From contig JADNRV010000060.1 of the NCBI GenBank assembly GCA_015499995.1, forward strand, positions 62,001 to 126,000: 64,000 bases of DNA. Direction: 5' to 3'. The notes under the pieces are model-generated. The model was not told the DNA's origin, did not search any database, and was given only the letters and a program-made list of their open reading frames with translations. Positions 34,470-46,608 of this stretch are shown piece after piece. Every line of letters begins with the position of its first letter. The first letter of the stretch is position 1. This stretch comes from Flammula alnicola (lineage: Eukaryota > Basidiomycota > Agaricomycetes > Agaricales > Strophariaceae). A program made the position numbers and the translations under genes.

Positions 34470-36067
34470 GAAGAGCTCGAGGCCGAAGATGAAGCCATAG
34501 ACAATGTCGAGCTCTATCGAGGAGATTGAGGTTGATTTAGAGTGGCATATGGACCTCTACTGCAAGTCCTGGTCAGGGTTCAATCAGGCGAATAAATCAA
34601 AATTGGCTTTTCCGGTTGTCACAAGACTCGTGGCAACATACTCTCCGACCACGACATACGTCCAATGTAACAGCTTTTCTCTTACACTCCAGGCAGAAAT
34701 ATGGCTTGTTTCTGAAAACGACTCCGCGAATGTACGCACTAATTTTTCTCTATTTTTCTACATCTGGTCACACCAAAATAGGGGTAACTTGAACCATGCT
34801 GTTGTCAAAAGAAGCTCGAGACGTCTATTAACGCTCGAGCACCGAAGCCATTAATGCAGATATCGTGACGCCATCTTGATTGATGATTGGACACAGTTAA
34901 ACATAATGTGGATCGCTGGCAAACATTGACTCAACATCCAGTGATGATACCGGGAAACTTGAATGATGAGTTATATCCCCAAATCTCACTGCTACTCTCA
35001 TATCAAGGTGCTCATAATGCGGCTAACTACATTCAAAATCTCATCTAGTCTACTCCATTCCAATGGTTGGGTGACTCAGCTTGACGCCGAACACCAAATC
35101 AAAAGAGCACACAGCACAGCCCTGTTCCAGGTATGTTATCTACCATCTTCCCCGATTAACCAGGCCATCGGCTGAATTGCCCTTGTTCTTTTTTCTGCTT
35201 CAGCGGCGGCTATCTGATATCTATGCTGACTACACTCTCCGAGGGCTGGACAGATTCTGTCAATTCGTTTACCTTTCCGAAACCTCGTCCATTCATCTCG
35301 CTTCGGAAATGTCTGACTATATTTGACTCACTGACTCATCCTAGATTTCAATATGCAGTATGCGGGAACCGTTCACAGTCTGCGATGGATCTCTGGTACG
35401 AAGCGACAATTCCGAATGCCGCGTTGAACCAAATCTCTCCGTCGGCAGCGTCATAATCACTGATATATGGTCACAGCATTCGCCTCCGTTCTTGAACGGC
35501 TGCCTTTCTTCCATCATCCACACAATATAACTCACGTAGGCCTTGCATGGCCTTTCATCTCGCTGACCCATGTTTGACGTAACACTGACAAGAATACTCA
35601 CGATGAGTTCTGCACTTATTCTAGTCTAGATGCCTACGCCCGAGAGACCCGGATTCGAATAGTGGTTGGAGTCATATTTCGTACAGGACTATTTTGTCCA
35701 GCCTCTGCAACAGAGATTGTCAATTGTGGATACATTATATGTGGATGTATATAATTTAGGTATTGTATCGAGGCTGCTATACTTGTGTTCTGTTTCTGTG
35801 CATGTCGAAACGAGTCAAACGACACTAAATGAGTAACAAAGATGAAGAAAGCATTCGGGAGGGTTGCTAAAAAATACAGTTGGATAGCTGGGGTTGTTGT
35901 TGTACTATGGAAGTCCAGGAATAGTCCGAGAGGTAACAGAAACAGTGCACAATTAATTGTAGGCGAGGGAATAAATTTAACCCATAATTGCAAAAAGAAA
36001 GAACGAAATAGAAAGTAAAGAAAACAGAGACGACTATCGCTACAAGGCTGTCCGTTGCGAATAAGGA
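34470..36067. other. Intergenic, no supported gene
   Basis: Open frames such as plus 34504-34854 and 34963-35456 show no domains. A serine-rich minus-strand reading just upstream of 34469 could be an alternative first exon of the leucine-rich repeat gene. Confidence 0.3.
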
Positions 36068-36867
36068 TTAACATACGTCCATAAACTCTCTGCATCGGTC
36101 CCAGAGACGACTCCAACGGCCTCCGTTCCAGGTTCTTACCCTGGCCCAGCCGTCGTGAGCAGCCATCCGTTCAATCCATATCAAGACAGAACAGATGGCA
36201 AAGTCGGCGTAGGTGACGTCGTGCCCCATAGAGACAATCCCATCCCCGTCGACCCCGTTTTTGTCCATGATCTTGGCGAGAAAATTAAATTGCTCCTGCA
36301 CGGCCAACCACGCCTGTTCGCGCTGGGGACCGACGAGTGTTCCAGCAGGACCGTAACCCCCACGGAAGTGGGACTGCGTGTGTTCTGGCAGTTGTAGGTG
36401 ACTGAGCGGCACCATGATGGGAAGAAGAGGTTTCGAGAAGACCTCTTGGATGAAGTGGACAAACATGGCCTGTAATGCCCTCGAGCCTTCAGGGAATATG
36501 GGACGAGCGGGATATGCTGCCTCCAAATATTCTGCGATCTTGTTGGTGCTCGAGAGAATTTTTGGGGAATGTGGGTTTCGTATTTGGTCGACGACGACGG
36601 GCAGAGTATAGACTGGAGAGCCATCGCTTCGATAGGCGGATGGAGGGGCTCCAATCTTTCGTAATTCTCGCTCGACGTCTTGGAATTCTATCCAGTATGT
36701 CTTGTGTGGTAGACGTTTGTAATTTAGAATAAATCTAGAAGAGGCTTCGTTAGCGTCGAAGTCCAGTTCCAGTGAGCAAAGCATGCATACCGTATGCGCC
36801 AAATATTAGGTGCCCATGGTTGTGATGTGTGTCCTGGGACGTCGTAAAGAATAATTAGAGGAGGCAT
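36068..36867 (-). CDS. Glutathione S-transferase, UstS-like fungal class
   Basis: Two exons: 36791-36867 and 36068-36734, 247 residues. It starts MPPLIILYDVPGHTSQPWAP (thioredoxin-fold strand and the active-site loop), then NIWRIRFILNYKRLPHKTYW and VERELRKIGAPPSAY. The cis-proline motif YTLPVVVDQ and the substrate-binding turn LSSTNKIAEYLEAAYP follow. The C-terminal helical domain ends in VTYADFAICSVLIWIERM. This matches the basidiomycete GST class sometimes called GstFuA or UstS-like, which conjugates or reductively processes small aromatic and wood-derived compounds. The substrate is unknown. The C-terminus might continue through a GTATGT splice donor at the last codons, but a stop fits. 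Confidence 0.8.
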
Positions 36868-39800
36868 AGTACTGCGGGAGCTTGCCCCATGCCGCGACGA
36901 CATGGTAAAGATTAACGGGAGACGGTGGGGAAATAGTTAATATCAACCATTTCAGATCCACATGCGAAGACTTTTAAAACAGCTGCTCAGATTGCGCAGG
37001 TCCCAGTTGCGTCACAGGTCCTCGGGGACTAGCCCTGATTTGTTACTAGTCAGTTCCAGTCATAGAAACGAGCCAAAATTTGCTCATGCGTTGGTACGTG
37101 TATCTGCAATGATCAATGAGCGTTGGCCAGAAACAGGAGAGATCTCTGGATTTATCGGGCGGAACAGCGGCCAGATCATTCACCGATAGGCTGTAAGGGA
37201 GGGATGCGGACCCTTTCCTCACAGTTAAAAACGGATATTTGGACGAGAAGGGAATGTCAATCACAAAAAAAACGGCGTTTACAGCTCGGGGCACGGCTCC
37301 ACGCCTGGGAGGCTTATCCAGCGAGAACTGGTGACTTGAATATTCCTTTTGGCTGAACACCTGAGATGATATCTCCTTGCCGCGTCCAAAAGCTCTGCCT
37401 GTAATTGTGGCAAAGACAGACACGAAGCAAGAGGCGGTGCGCTGGAAGAGAGAAAAAGGATACGATAGTTTCCTTTTCCGGGTTTACTTCCACCTCATGT
37501 CACAATCACGTGATTATATTTGCTCAAAATGGGCTCAGTGTCACCATCACGTTCTCAACTTGTCTTTCACGACTTGTCAAAAACCTTCTACAACCGACAT
37601 CTGGATCACAGCGATGTCTCTTCTGATACTATCCAAGTATCCATGACTTTTTTTGCGCAAGAAACCTGAAGAAAGCGAGTCAGGAACAGTCCCAAGAACA
37701 GTCCTTCAATCCAGCTTGCCACGTTTTCGAGGTCTGCACTGCCCGATATACCGCAGAGCGCCCAGGGCTTCTTTCACCTTCCCCACCTCTAATGCCCCAG
37801 AGGTTTTTTTACTATGTATGGTCCTCCCAGAGACGCATCTTGGCGGCTTAGCAACAGCCTGAAACACCGAGAACTTGTAACCCATCGAGGACAAGGGCCA
37901 AATACGAGTATAGGTCCTGATCCTGTCGGACAATTGACGTCGGGCTCGGAAGCACGATGTGATTTGCGTACCTTATCGAGTATCTATACTCGGGTTTACT
38001 CCAGATTCATGTATGTTCGATTCTAAAATGATATCATGCGGATGCAGCGGCCCTGATATATTTTACAGAAGAAAAAACCTTGTGGTAAGATGGTGTTGAG
38101 TCACGCATGGGTTCCAGCCTAAGGCTCTCGAACCTCCCTGATAGCCACGACTAGATATGTGGATTTTTTTTTATCCAACGGAATGGCGCAACCACCGCCT
38201 CAACAAATTCGCGTCCCCTACCCACATACGAGTATACTTACTAAAACCAGGCCTCTCCCGAGCCGATTCGTAGGCGGGAACAATGTTGGGCGCGCCAGTA
38301 TATCAGCGCAGAAATGCTCGGTTTGTGAGTCCCCGTAAAGCCCTTGCCAGGGTGTTTGAAGGGGACAAGCCTGAAAAAAAAATTATTTGTCTTTCGTAAT
38401 CGACCATTTCACGATGAAAATCTGATATCCAGGAGTGGCAGACCTCCCTTTCAAGATACAATAGACTCGGCAAACGCAAGACGGGTGCAGCTGTATCAAA
38501 ACCTGAGTCTGTCTAGATCTAGCTAACAATAAGTATGTCACCGAGCAAAGTCAGTCTATTTAATTTACCATAGTCAGCGTTAACTGATCATCATCTTCCT
38601 AGTTTTCAAGATGACTCGGAACATTGTCCAATAAGTACTTCTGCTGTGATATAATACGCGCAATTCTGACTTCCAAAGTAACGTTGGAGTGTTACTCGGA
38701 TATGATTCTTCCGGATATATTCTTGAAGCCGTCGGGATCTATTTCAGTCGGTGGACTTGGACCTATTGTACTTAGGTGGTAGGTAATTCTGACGGTGACT
38801 TTGCTGGCCAATCTGACTCAAAAAGACCTGGTCAACGTCCCGCCCAGGTTACTTGGACTGCGCATGCGCAAGAGATGCCGTATGAGCAAATACATCCTCC
38901 CGGGTCTAAGTGACTAGGAAAGGCTGGAGCTCTGCCGCGTTCGATGGCTATCGGATGACGGAATGATACCAGACTACATACATTCCTAGATTCCGTAGGC
39001 GATCCGGTGCCCAAAGCTTTTCGAGTGACTTGACTCTATCAAACCCAGCAAGTTCGTCTGATTCTCGTGTACGAGTACATCGTTCTCAAAGCTGACTATA
39101 TCTTTCCTACCATTCTTCAACATCAAAATTAATTTAGAAAGTCATTTATCACAAGAAGGAAAGAAGGAATGAACACAATGCACCCAACGACCAACGTCAA
39201 ACTCGTTCCAGAGACTGTTAAAGACGGTCCGCCGGACTACAGATATCACAGATATGCTCTCAATGCCATCACATGGAAAGTACTTACCTGCTCCAGTGAC
39301 CACTAAAAAATTTCAATCCTCGACCCACGAGCGTCCAGTCGTACATCGTTCGCGTACACCCAATGTCAAAAAAATATTTTGTATCATTGTATTGTCTTGT
39401 ACCCTGCGGAGGTACTACCATGCTTTCCCCCGATTTTTTGATGCCGCCACATGAGAGATGATAACCTCGGCGTCAACAGTCATACTTTCCCGCGATCTGA
39501 TAACGAAGGATTCTATATTTAGCATCTTGAAGGTCCACGATCGCCTAAGTGCGCTTAGCGATCACCTGCACAGGGTGTTTAGAAGGCTCAAAAATTAGAC
39601 TATGCATTATATGTTGGTGGGAGAATGAGCAGTACTTCTCAGCGCCCAGCGCTGACGACCCAGAAAGGTCGACTGAGCAGGCATGAAACATGATCGACAA
39701 CGGCAGGGAAATGGAAACGTTGTCCAAGATTTCCATGAACCCCTAGATTTGAAAAGTTACTGCTTAGAGCAATGTGCACCATATGGAACCGTATCAGGGA

Positions 39801-40251
39801 GGATCTCTACCTCATAACTTTTACGTCCTCCGTTAGGATCTTGGGTCAGCGTTGACTTCTAGTATGATCATTATGATGAGGGTCGAATAGCGCATCAGGG
39901 TGGCTCTAAACATTACAACTTTACGTTCTCCTTGGTATCTTGGGTAAATATTGGTAGAGGTTGGATGAAGGCCGAAGAATATTTTGTGTTGGACGACAAG
40001 CTGGTGTGCATGCCATCTAATCTAATCGACACTGAATTTGACGGGCCGTTGCCGCAATGCCGATACCCTTGGAGCATAATAAGAACAAACTATGATGATG
40101 ATTAACGCGCCCGTTCTCTTCGAAACCCTGCTCCTTTTCGATATCCACCGCTGGTATTCATTTACTTGAATACACATATCTTGGGATTTGTGCTTTCTCC
40201 CCTTCGTACAACCATTTAACGTTTAACGTTTAACACCCAAGCCCACCAGCC
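36868..40251. other. Long intergenic region, no gene seen
   Basis: About 3.4 kb. Open frames are short, start at poor sites and show no domains; no tRNA could be folded. A short direct repeat (GTTTAAC three times) lies at about 40218-40234 just before ISD11. Confidence 0.35.
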
Positions 40252-40683
40252 ATGTCTGCCGTAGGCACTCCAAGTCGACAAGCGATCCTCAGCTTGTACC
40301 ACAACATGCTGCGCACATCGCAGTCTTTCAGCTCGTATAACTTTCGAGAATATTTTGTGCAGCGCACAAAGGATACCTTCCGCACTATCCAAGTGAGTCC
40401 TTATCCATGTTCTCGAGAAGCCGAAAATCATATGCCCAATTCTATAATATAATGTGTTTGATTTTTTGGAGCAATGACTGACATTGGTTGTTCTTCTTCT
40501 CATACTTAGAACGAATCGGACCCGGAGAGGGTGCGTTCTCTCTACTCCGAAGCCGTCAAGGAGAGCACCATTCTCCGACGTAGCGCCATTGTGAACCAGC
40601 TATACGGCGGCTGGAAGGTTGCCGTCGAGGTCCAGGACGCGGAGAAGCGACCGGAGACGATATTGGAGAGATCGGATAATTGA
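40252..40683 (+). CDS. ISD11: ISD11/LYRM4, LYR-motif iron-sulfur assembly factor
   Basis: Two exons: 40252-40392 and 40510-40683, 104 residues. LYR-family features: SLYHNMLRTSQSFSSYNFRE (the LYR tripeptide appears as LYH) and the conserved Phe in the second helix (FREYFVQRTKDTFR). The ILRRSAIVNQLYGGWKVAVE end is typical. ISD11 binds and stabilises the mitochondrial cysteine desulfurase Nfs1 together with acyl carrier protein. It lies convergent with RCF1, 290 bp apart; both act in mitochondria, though chance is a fair explanation. Confidence 0.92.
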
Positions 40684-40973
40684 ACTGTCCCTGAGGCTCC
40701 CTGAGGATGCACAATGGGAGGGACTGGCATTGAGGTTTTTCCATGGTGGATGGAACTAGACGAACGGACATTCGACCTCGACTTGGATATCGGGCAGTTT
40801 CTTGCTGACGATGGCTTCACGACGTATCGAGAGGCGTGGATGGCGGTGTAGAGTAGTGTATTTTTTCAATAATATCCAGCTGCTCCTCAATAAAAGAAGG
40901 AAGGGGAATGACGAGTGCACAAAGGGACGACACGGCATTGGGAGTCAAGATAAAATTAATATTAAGTACAAAT

Positions 40974-41653
40974 TCAACTCGAGTCCCCGCCCTCCTGTGA
41001 ACCTGAACCGCTGCTGCCCTTCGACCACCAGCGCCAGCTATTGCTTTTCTTCACAGCACCAATAGTCGAGCCAGCACCCTGCCTCGCAGCTGCATCATGT
41101 TTCCTCCTCTCCTCTTCTCGTCTCTCCTTATGTACCGTCGGGCCCTTGACCGTCTTCATCCCGCTCAGCCCAGCGCTTTCCTCCATCTCGGTAGCCTCCT
41201 GCGCCTCCCTAAGCCGCTCCTCGAATTCCAGCTTCTCCTTCTCCTTCCTCTTCTCCAGCAGGAGCTCTGTCGTCGCCTCGTTTCGCGGGAGACCCCCTTC
41301 AGCCTCTCCGATCCCCGCGTTCGCTATCTCCTTGTTTCTGGACTTTTGGATGGACATGGAGCCCGCGACGAGCACGGCGAGGGTGAGACCTTGAAGAACG
41401 ACCCGGGCGCGCAGCCAGTAGTTCATATTTTTGGATTGGCCCTGTCGCATTTTGATAGCAGACATGACGAGGGCGCCGCATGTTGCGAGGCATCCTGAGA
41501 AGGCGCGACAAGTACATAATTGAAGCGCAAAAGACACGGTCTGCATGATTTGAGCGCACCTATGGGCACCCATGGGTTCTCTTTGAATTTCCGATTGGCC
41601 TTTTCACTCCATGTTTCCAGAGGGTCTTGATACACGCGTCCCGTTGCGCTCAT
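40974..41653 (-). CDS. RCF1: RCF1, respiratory supercomplex factor (HIG1 domain)
   Basis: Two exons: 41560-41653 and 40974-41494, 204 residues. The HIG1 domain reads SEKANRKFKENPWVPIGCLA, GALVMSAIKMRQGQS and NYWLRARVVLQGLTLAVLVA, with two membrane helices joined by a short loop. The C-terminal half is charged and probably coiled-coil (LLLEKRKEKEKLEFEERLRE), ending in a Ser/Gly-rich tail. RCF1 sits in the inner mitochondrial membrane and helps cytochrome c oxidase join complex III supercomplexes. Length and layout match fungal RCF1. Confidence 0.9.
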
Positions 41654-41754
41654 GATATGTTATCTGCAAGTGACGAACTTATGTATCTGCGAAACTTTGA
41701 ACCTCTGAAAATAAAGCGTCGAATTGGGAGGGAATGCAGGCTTAAAGGTCGCCT

Positions 41755-42086
41755 AAGGTAGAAGATATTTAATCCCAAGTGTACGAGACGAAAGAACCTC
41801 CTTTCTGCCGACTCTGATTCAGTTTTCGGGATCGGATGAACATGAACGGAATGCCCACCGACTGAGCCAATACAACGCGGCGTCTAATTTTGAGTCCTTG
41901 TTCGTACGCGTGCTTTGGTCTTGCTCCGAAGGAGGGGAAAGAGATGAAGGTAGCCGTGGAAGATGATGCATCGATGATGAGCGATGAGTAAGTTTGGGCC
42001 TTATTGCCTTTTTCGGACACGAGTTTCTCCCTAAAAAAAAGACACGGAATAGGAGCACCCGCTCCTTCAACTTGTGCAAAACCGCG
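41755..42086 (+). repeat. Crinkler intergenic repeat, copy R1
   Basis: A block of about 300 bp beginning AAGATATTTAATCC and containing GGAATGCCCACCGACTGAGCC, GAGTCCTTGTTCGTA and GGGGAAAGAGATGAA. It ends at the start codon of the header-only Crinkler copy. The 15 bp before it resemble the last codons of the complete Crinkler gene (GTCGCCTAAGGTAG against GTTGCCCAAAGTAG). Confidence 0.75.
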
Positions 42087-42569
42087 ATGAAATTCGCCTG
42101 TTACCTTCCTGCGGAAGACCCGCTTTTTGTTGTCGTTGAGATAGGGTCGGATGCTTGGGTTGCGGAACTATTGATGGCGATTTACGAGGAGCTCAATTCC
42201 GAGTCGAGACGTTACCGAGACGACCTCCGCATTTTTAAGGTAACATTTTTCTTTCTGTGGCAAAACAGTCAACTAACCCAACAGCAGACGGATGTTCCCA
42301 TAAAGCCCACAGAAGACCTGCACTCGCGTGCTCTTCAGTGGCTTCGTCGCCAACCAGCGAATAGTCACCTCGAGGACACGACGAAGCTTGCATCCTTCTT
42401 TCCCAATGGCTCTCATCCATCCGGCGACAGGCTAGATATCATCGTTGCCGATGCGGAGGGTATGTTATACTCTGTCCTTTATTCTATCTTACTGATTTCA
42501 TGTCAGTTCTTGAGTTGGTCGAAGACCTGGACGACCCAGAAGGCCCCTATAAGAGGAAGGTCAAGAAAG
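42087..42569 (+). pseudogene. Crinkler header-only copy (truncated duplicate)
   Basis: Same exon pattern as the complete gene that follows. Exon 1 starts MKFACYLPAEDPLFVVVEIG and ends RIFK. Exon 2 reads TDVPIKPTEDLHSRALQWLR and ends VADAEG. Exon 3 reads LELVEDLDDPEGPYKRKVKK. Homology stops right after the exon-3 splice donor, where the next intergenic repeat begins. It would encode only the ubiquitin-like header, without nuclease-like or kinase domain. Whether it is transcribed is unknown. Confidence 0.7.
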
Positions 42570-42606
42570 GTGAGCATTATCCTGACATGCAAGCTCCAAG
42601 CTTATG

Positions 42607-42928
42607 TATGCGCGGGGTACAAGATATTTAATCCAAAGTGTATGAGACGAAAGAGCCTCCTTTCTGCGGACTCTGGTTCAGTTTTCGGGATGGCGGAGTG
42701 CCCACCGACTGAGCCAAGGCGTCTAATTTGAGTCCTTGTTCGTAGTATAAGACATCCTACGCGTGCTTTAGTCTCGCTCCGAAGAAGGGGAAAGAGATGA
42801 ACGTAGCCGTGGAAGATGATGAGCATGAGCAAGTGTACATGTGACTTTTGGGCCGACGGCCTTATTACCTTTTTCGGAAATAATTTTCTTGAAACTTCAT
42901 CGCGACGCGCTGCAAATGCAAAACCGCG
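42607..42928 (+). repeat. Crinkler intergenic repeat, copy R2
   Basis: The same block as R1 and R3 with small deletions. It ends at the start codon of the complete Crinkler gene, so it carries that gene's promoter. Confidence 0.75.
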
Positions 42929-44930
42929 ATGTTCAAATTCGTATGTTATTTTCCTGCAGAACACCCTCTTCTTCTTTTCATTAACATAGAGTCGGATGCT
43001 TGGGTTACGGACCTATCGAGGGCGATCCTAGTGAAGCTCAGATCGCGCGGTCGAGAGGTCAGATCTCGTAACGACCTCCGCCTTTTTAAGGTCACAACCT
43101 TGTGCTTTCTCTGGCAAACAGCCAACTAACTCACGGCAGACGGATGTTCCCTTGGACCCCAGAGAAGACCTGCAATCGCGTGCTCTTCAGTGGCTTCATC
43201 AGCAACCAGCGAATGGTCACCTCGAGGTCATAGAGTTGCTTGCATCCTTCTTTCCCAATGGCCCTCGTCTATCCGACGACAGGCGGCTAGATATCATCAT
43301 TGCCAATGCGGAGGGTATGTTCTACTCTGTCCTTCATCCTATCTTACTGATTTCTTGTCAGTTTTCGAGTTGGTCAAAGACCTGGACGACCCAGAAGGCC
43401 CCTATAGGAGGAAGGTCAAGAAAGGTGCGCATTATCCTGACATCTCACAAGTTCTTGCCTTCCTCATTCTCACGCCCTAGCTCTCGACGAGCGTCTAAAC
43501 CGCTTACTCCTTATTCCTTCTCCATTGGACATAGTCCATTCTCCCGAGAAGCTAGCTGACCTATTGGGCGGCGACGAGCCCCTCATCCACCTGGGTCGGC
43601 CTGGCGGGGCCCCTGCCGCGCTATTTAACCCCGCGCTTGCCATCTTGCAACAGAATCTCGAGCATCTCGAACAAGTCCAAGTTTGTCGTGCAGACGTCGT
43701 GCGTGCTGCCGAGTACGTCCGGTGCGCGGTCGCGTTTTACGACGATGACGATGAGGGCCGGCGTCAGAGGGCGATCAAGGAGCTAATCGACAGAGCGATC
43801 GGAGAGAAGGGCGAGTGGCGATTTGCGGTTGGTTGGGCGGATAACATCGAACCTGGCGGTGGTTGGTGGTACGACGCGTTTCTCACCCTGGTTCTGGAGC
43901 TCAAGAACACGGTGGGCCTGGCTGGGGATGCTCTTCTTCAAGCCGTTATTGATTACAGCAAAGTGGTTCCGCGAGAGAAGGTTCGAAGTCGCGTATCATA
44001 TCTGTCGTTACAATGCCGTAGCTTACTTTTTGCTTGCAGTACAAGCACTTCCGGGAGTACTGCAATTTCCCTGTTGTCCTCGTCGGCGCCACTGCAAATC
44101 GCCTCGAAATTTCCGTCGCCGTTTGTGTAGGGCCGATCTACGTGTCGAAGTTGCTCGCACTCGACCTTTCCTTAGGGTTTCACGCCTCCAACAACATCGT
44201 GCGCGTGGCCCGTGTCTTCAAGGCCTTGTCACTCTGTCGCACAGATCTCCAAAATTATTACGACGGGGTCAGCAACTTGGCATCTCCCAAACTCTCTTGT
44301 CTGTATCCCTGCCCGACACCCGTCGACTCTTCCCGAGCATTGCCCAAACTTGCCTATCGGCAGTTTCTGTCCCGTGCGGGTCAACCCACCTCAGCGATTG
44401 TGGACCTGGGGAACACAACCAGTGCCATGTACATCGCCACCCTCAGCGAAACCGGCCAGGAGGTTATCGTCAAGTTTACCGCACGTTACAACGAAGCGGC
44501 ACATCGCCTGCTCGCCGAGGCTCAGCTTGCCCCGAGACTACACTTCTGTCAGCGTGTCATCGGCGACCTATACATGGTCGTTATGGACCGTGTGGATGGG
44601 AAGTCCATTTGGCAGCTCCAAGAGGACAAAACACCACTTCCTGCAATCATCTTGAAGATGGTCGAGGACGCAGTGCGTCTCCTTCACGAACATGATATTG
44701 TCTTTGGGGACTTGCACGACCCCAACATTCTCTATGTCGAGTCTGAGGGTCGTGTTGTCCTCGTTGACTTTGATTGGGCCGGGAAGGATGGAGAGAGCAG
44801 ATATCCTGCCACGCTCAACCCTGACAATGGCTGGGCAGAGGAGGTTTCGCCGTATAGTATTATGCACAAAGCCCATGATTTATGGCAATTGGAGCGGCTG
44901 ACAGCCCTCTGTAAAGGTTGCCCAAAGTAG
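42929..44930 (+). CDS. Crinkler (CRN)-type effector: ubiquitin-like header, nuclease-like middle, kinase domain
   Basis: Five exons: 42929-43090, 43140-43314, 43362-43424, 43481-43980 and 44040-44930, 596 residues. Residues 1-110 match the Crinkler N-terminal header (CYFPAEHPLLLFINIESDAW, DLRLFKTDVPL, RLDIIIANAEG). Residues 170-370 carry LTLVLELKNTVG and LLQAVIDYSKVV, a likely D-ExK-Q pattern of the PD-(D/E)XK nuclease fold. Residues 440-590 are a kinase: EVIVKF (Lys about 445), catalytic HDIVFGDLHDPNIL (about 519-531) and metal site VDFDWAG (a DFD variant). No signal peptide is visible. Crinklers are nucleus-directed effectors or conflict proteins of oomycetes and fungi. Placement of the middle domain is inference. 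Confidence 0.8.
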
Positions 44931-45250
44931 AAGATATTTAATCCAAAGTGTACGAAATGAAAGAACCTAGCACCTTTCTGTGGACTGATGCGGTTTTCAG
45001 GATTCGATGAACACATACGGAATGCCCACCGACTGAGCCGATACAACATGATGTCTAATTTTTGAGTCCATGATTGTAGTATAGGACGTCCTATGTGTGC
45101 TTTGGTCTCACTCTGAAGAAGGGGAAAGATATGAAGGTAGCCATGGAAGATGATGAGCAAGCGAGACTTTTGGGCCAGACGGCCTTGTTGCCTTTTTCTT
45201 GCCTTTTGCGGATACAATTTTCTTTAAACTTCATCGATCATCGCGGGCTT
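44931..45250 (+). repeat. Crinkler intergenic repeat, copy R3
   Basis: Third copy, directly after the stop of the complete Crinkler gene. It ends where a further gene would start (AACTTCATCGATCATCGCGG), but no coding homology follows. Confidence 0.75.
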
Positions 45251-46608
45251 CAGTTTTTAAGCTTAAGCTTAGACTTTGATTTTTTTTTAAAAATGAAGAT
45301 CTCAGGGCAATGCGGTATGAGAGGCTTGAATCGACTACATTGTATAAATTACACTTCTACCCCTTCAATGGATAAACAATTAACGCGAAATTCCACGCAA
45401 TGCACTAGTTGAAATAATCAAGCTTCAAACAGTCACGATAATATTTCGACCTCTCAATCGACGAAACATTCGAAATGTACGCGGAGAATTGAAGGGTATA
45501 TAACTTGGCGGGGTATCTCCTTTAAGTTTGTGAGGATGAACATCCTCGATCTTCCGTCCCATGCAAGGTCGAAATGAAAACGATCTCATATCCGTCCCTG
45601 AGTCGGTACTCTCGCCTTCCAGCTCCCAATCCGTGTTGAATCCGTGTCCTTAATGAGCACTAGAATACCCAATCGGCGCCTAAAATTTGGGTAAGCAGAC
45701 AGACAATGCGCTGTTAGCACGGCAAAAAACTACACCTTAAAAGTGATTGAAAGACGACACAGACGACACACTCACACGGTATCGCTCTTCATGAACAGAT
45801 CCTCCCGCCCTTTCAGCCCATGGTCTTGCATGTTGGAATATTTCAACTAAAAACGACACGACCCAACCAGACTTCACGCCATACCCCACGTCGGCATTAC
45901 CCTGGTGAGAGCCACCGTGTTTAGTACATTTATTTCTTCATTCTACTTTAAATACGCCACTCCCCGTTGCCCCTGCATAATGCGGATACTTATTGAACTA
46001 TGTTTCTCCTTTTACTTATCTCTCTACTCGTAATGTACGGATCTTATTTCGTACGGTACATATACTGTATCATACCATCTCGATGCACCTCAGTCATTTG
46101 CCCCGAAAACAACTGAGGTGAGCTCGTTTACTTGTAATCTACGTATCGTCGTGTACTTACTTGATTACCTAGTATTTATCTTCTAGATCGCATATGGTAA
46201 CTCAGGTAATTGAGGTCGGCAGGCTTCGTCTCCTTGCCCGCAAGTCGCGGTAAGATTAAGATGTAGTTCGGGATATGTCGTAGTGATACTAACCGAGAGA
46301 TGTAGATCTACTTGTTGGTGGACTCGGAGGGCAGTCAGTACGCAAGACTGGGCCAACTCCCAGGAAAGACGGTAACTCATCTTCGTCTTAGTCTATCGAA
46401 ATGATTTGAAGCGCCATATAACAGAACCATTCGTCACTCAGTTCTTACGGAAGACGATTTGACGCACTCACCGCCAGCATACGAGCTAGATTTCGACCAC
46501 AGGTCTGTCGATGGCCAATTCCGGGAACCGTCGCATCGTCCTCGTCATTCCGCCCAGGAATGCAAAGACCAACCCTCCTTCACGGATGGGATACGCATCG
46601 GCCGACGT
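45251..46608. other. Intergenic, no supported gene
   Basis: No gene recognised. The open frame of the next gene extends upstream to about 46405 without an ATG, so a spliced first exon may lie here. Confidence 0.3.

Noticed and set aside
35634..35670. GGATTCGAATAG, similar to a tRNA B box
   Set aside because: No A box, acceptor stem or anticodon arm could be built around it.
40218..40234. GTTTAAC triple repeat as a regulatory array
   Set aside because: Only three short copies; too little to support a site.
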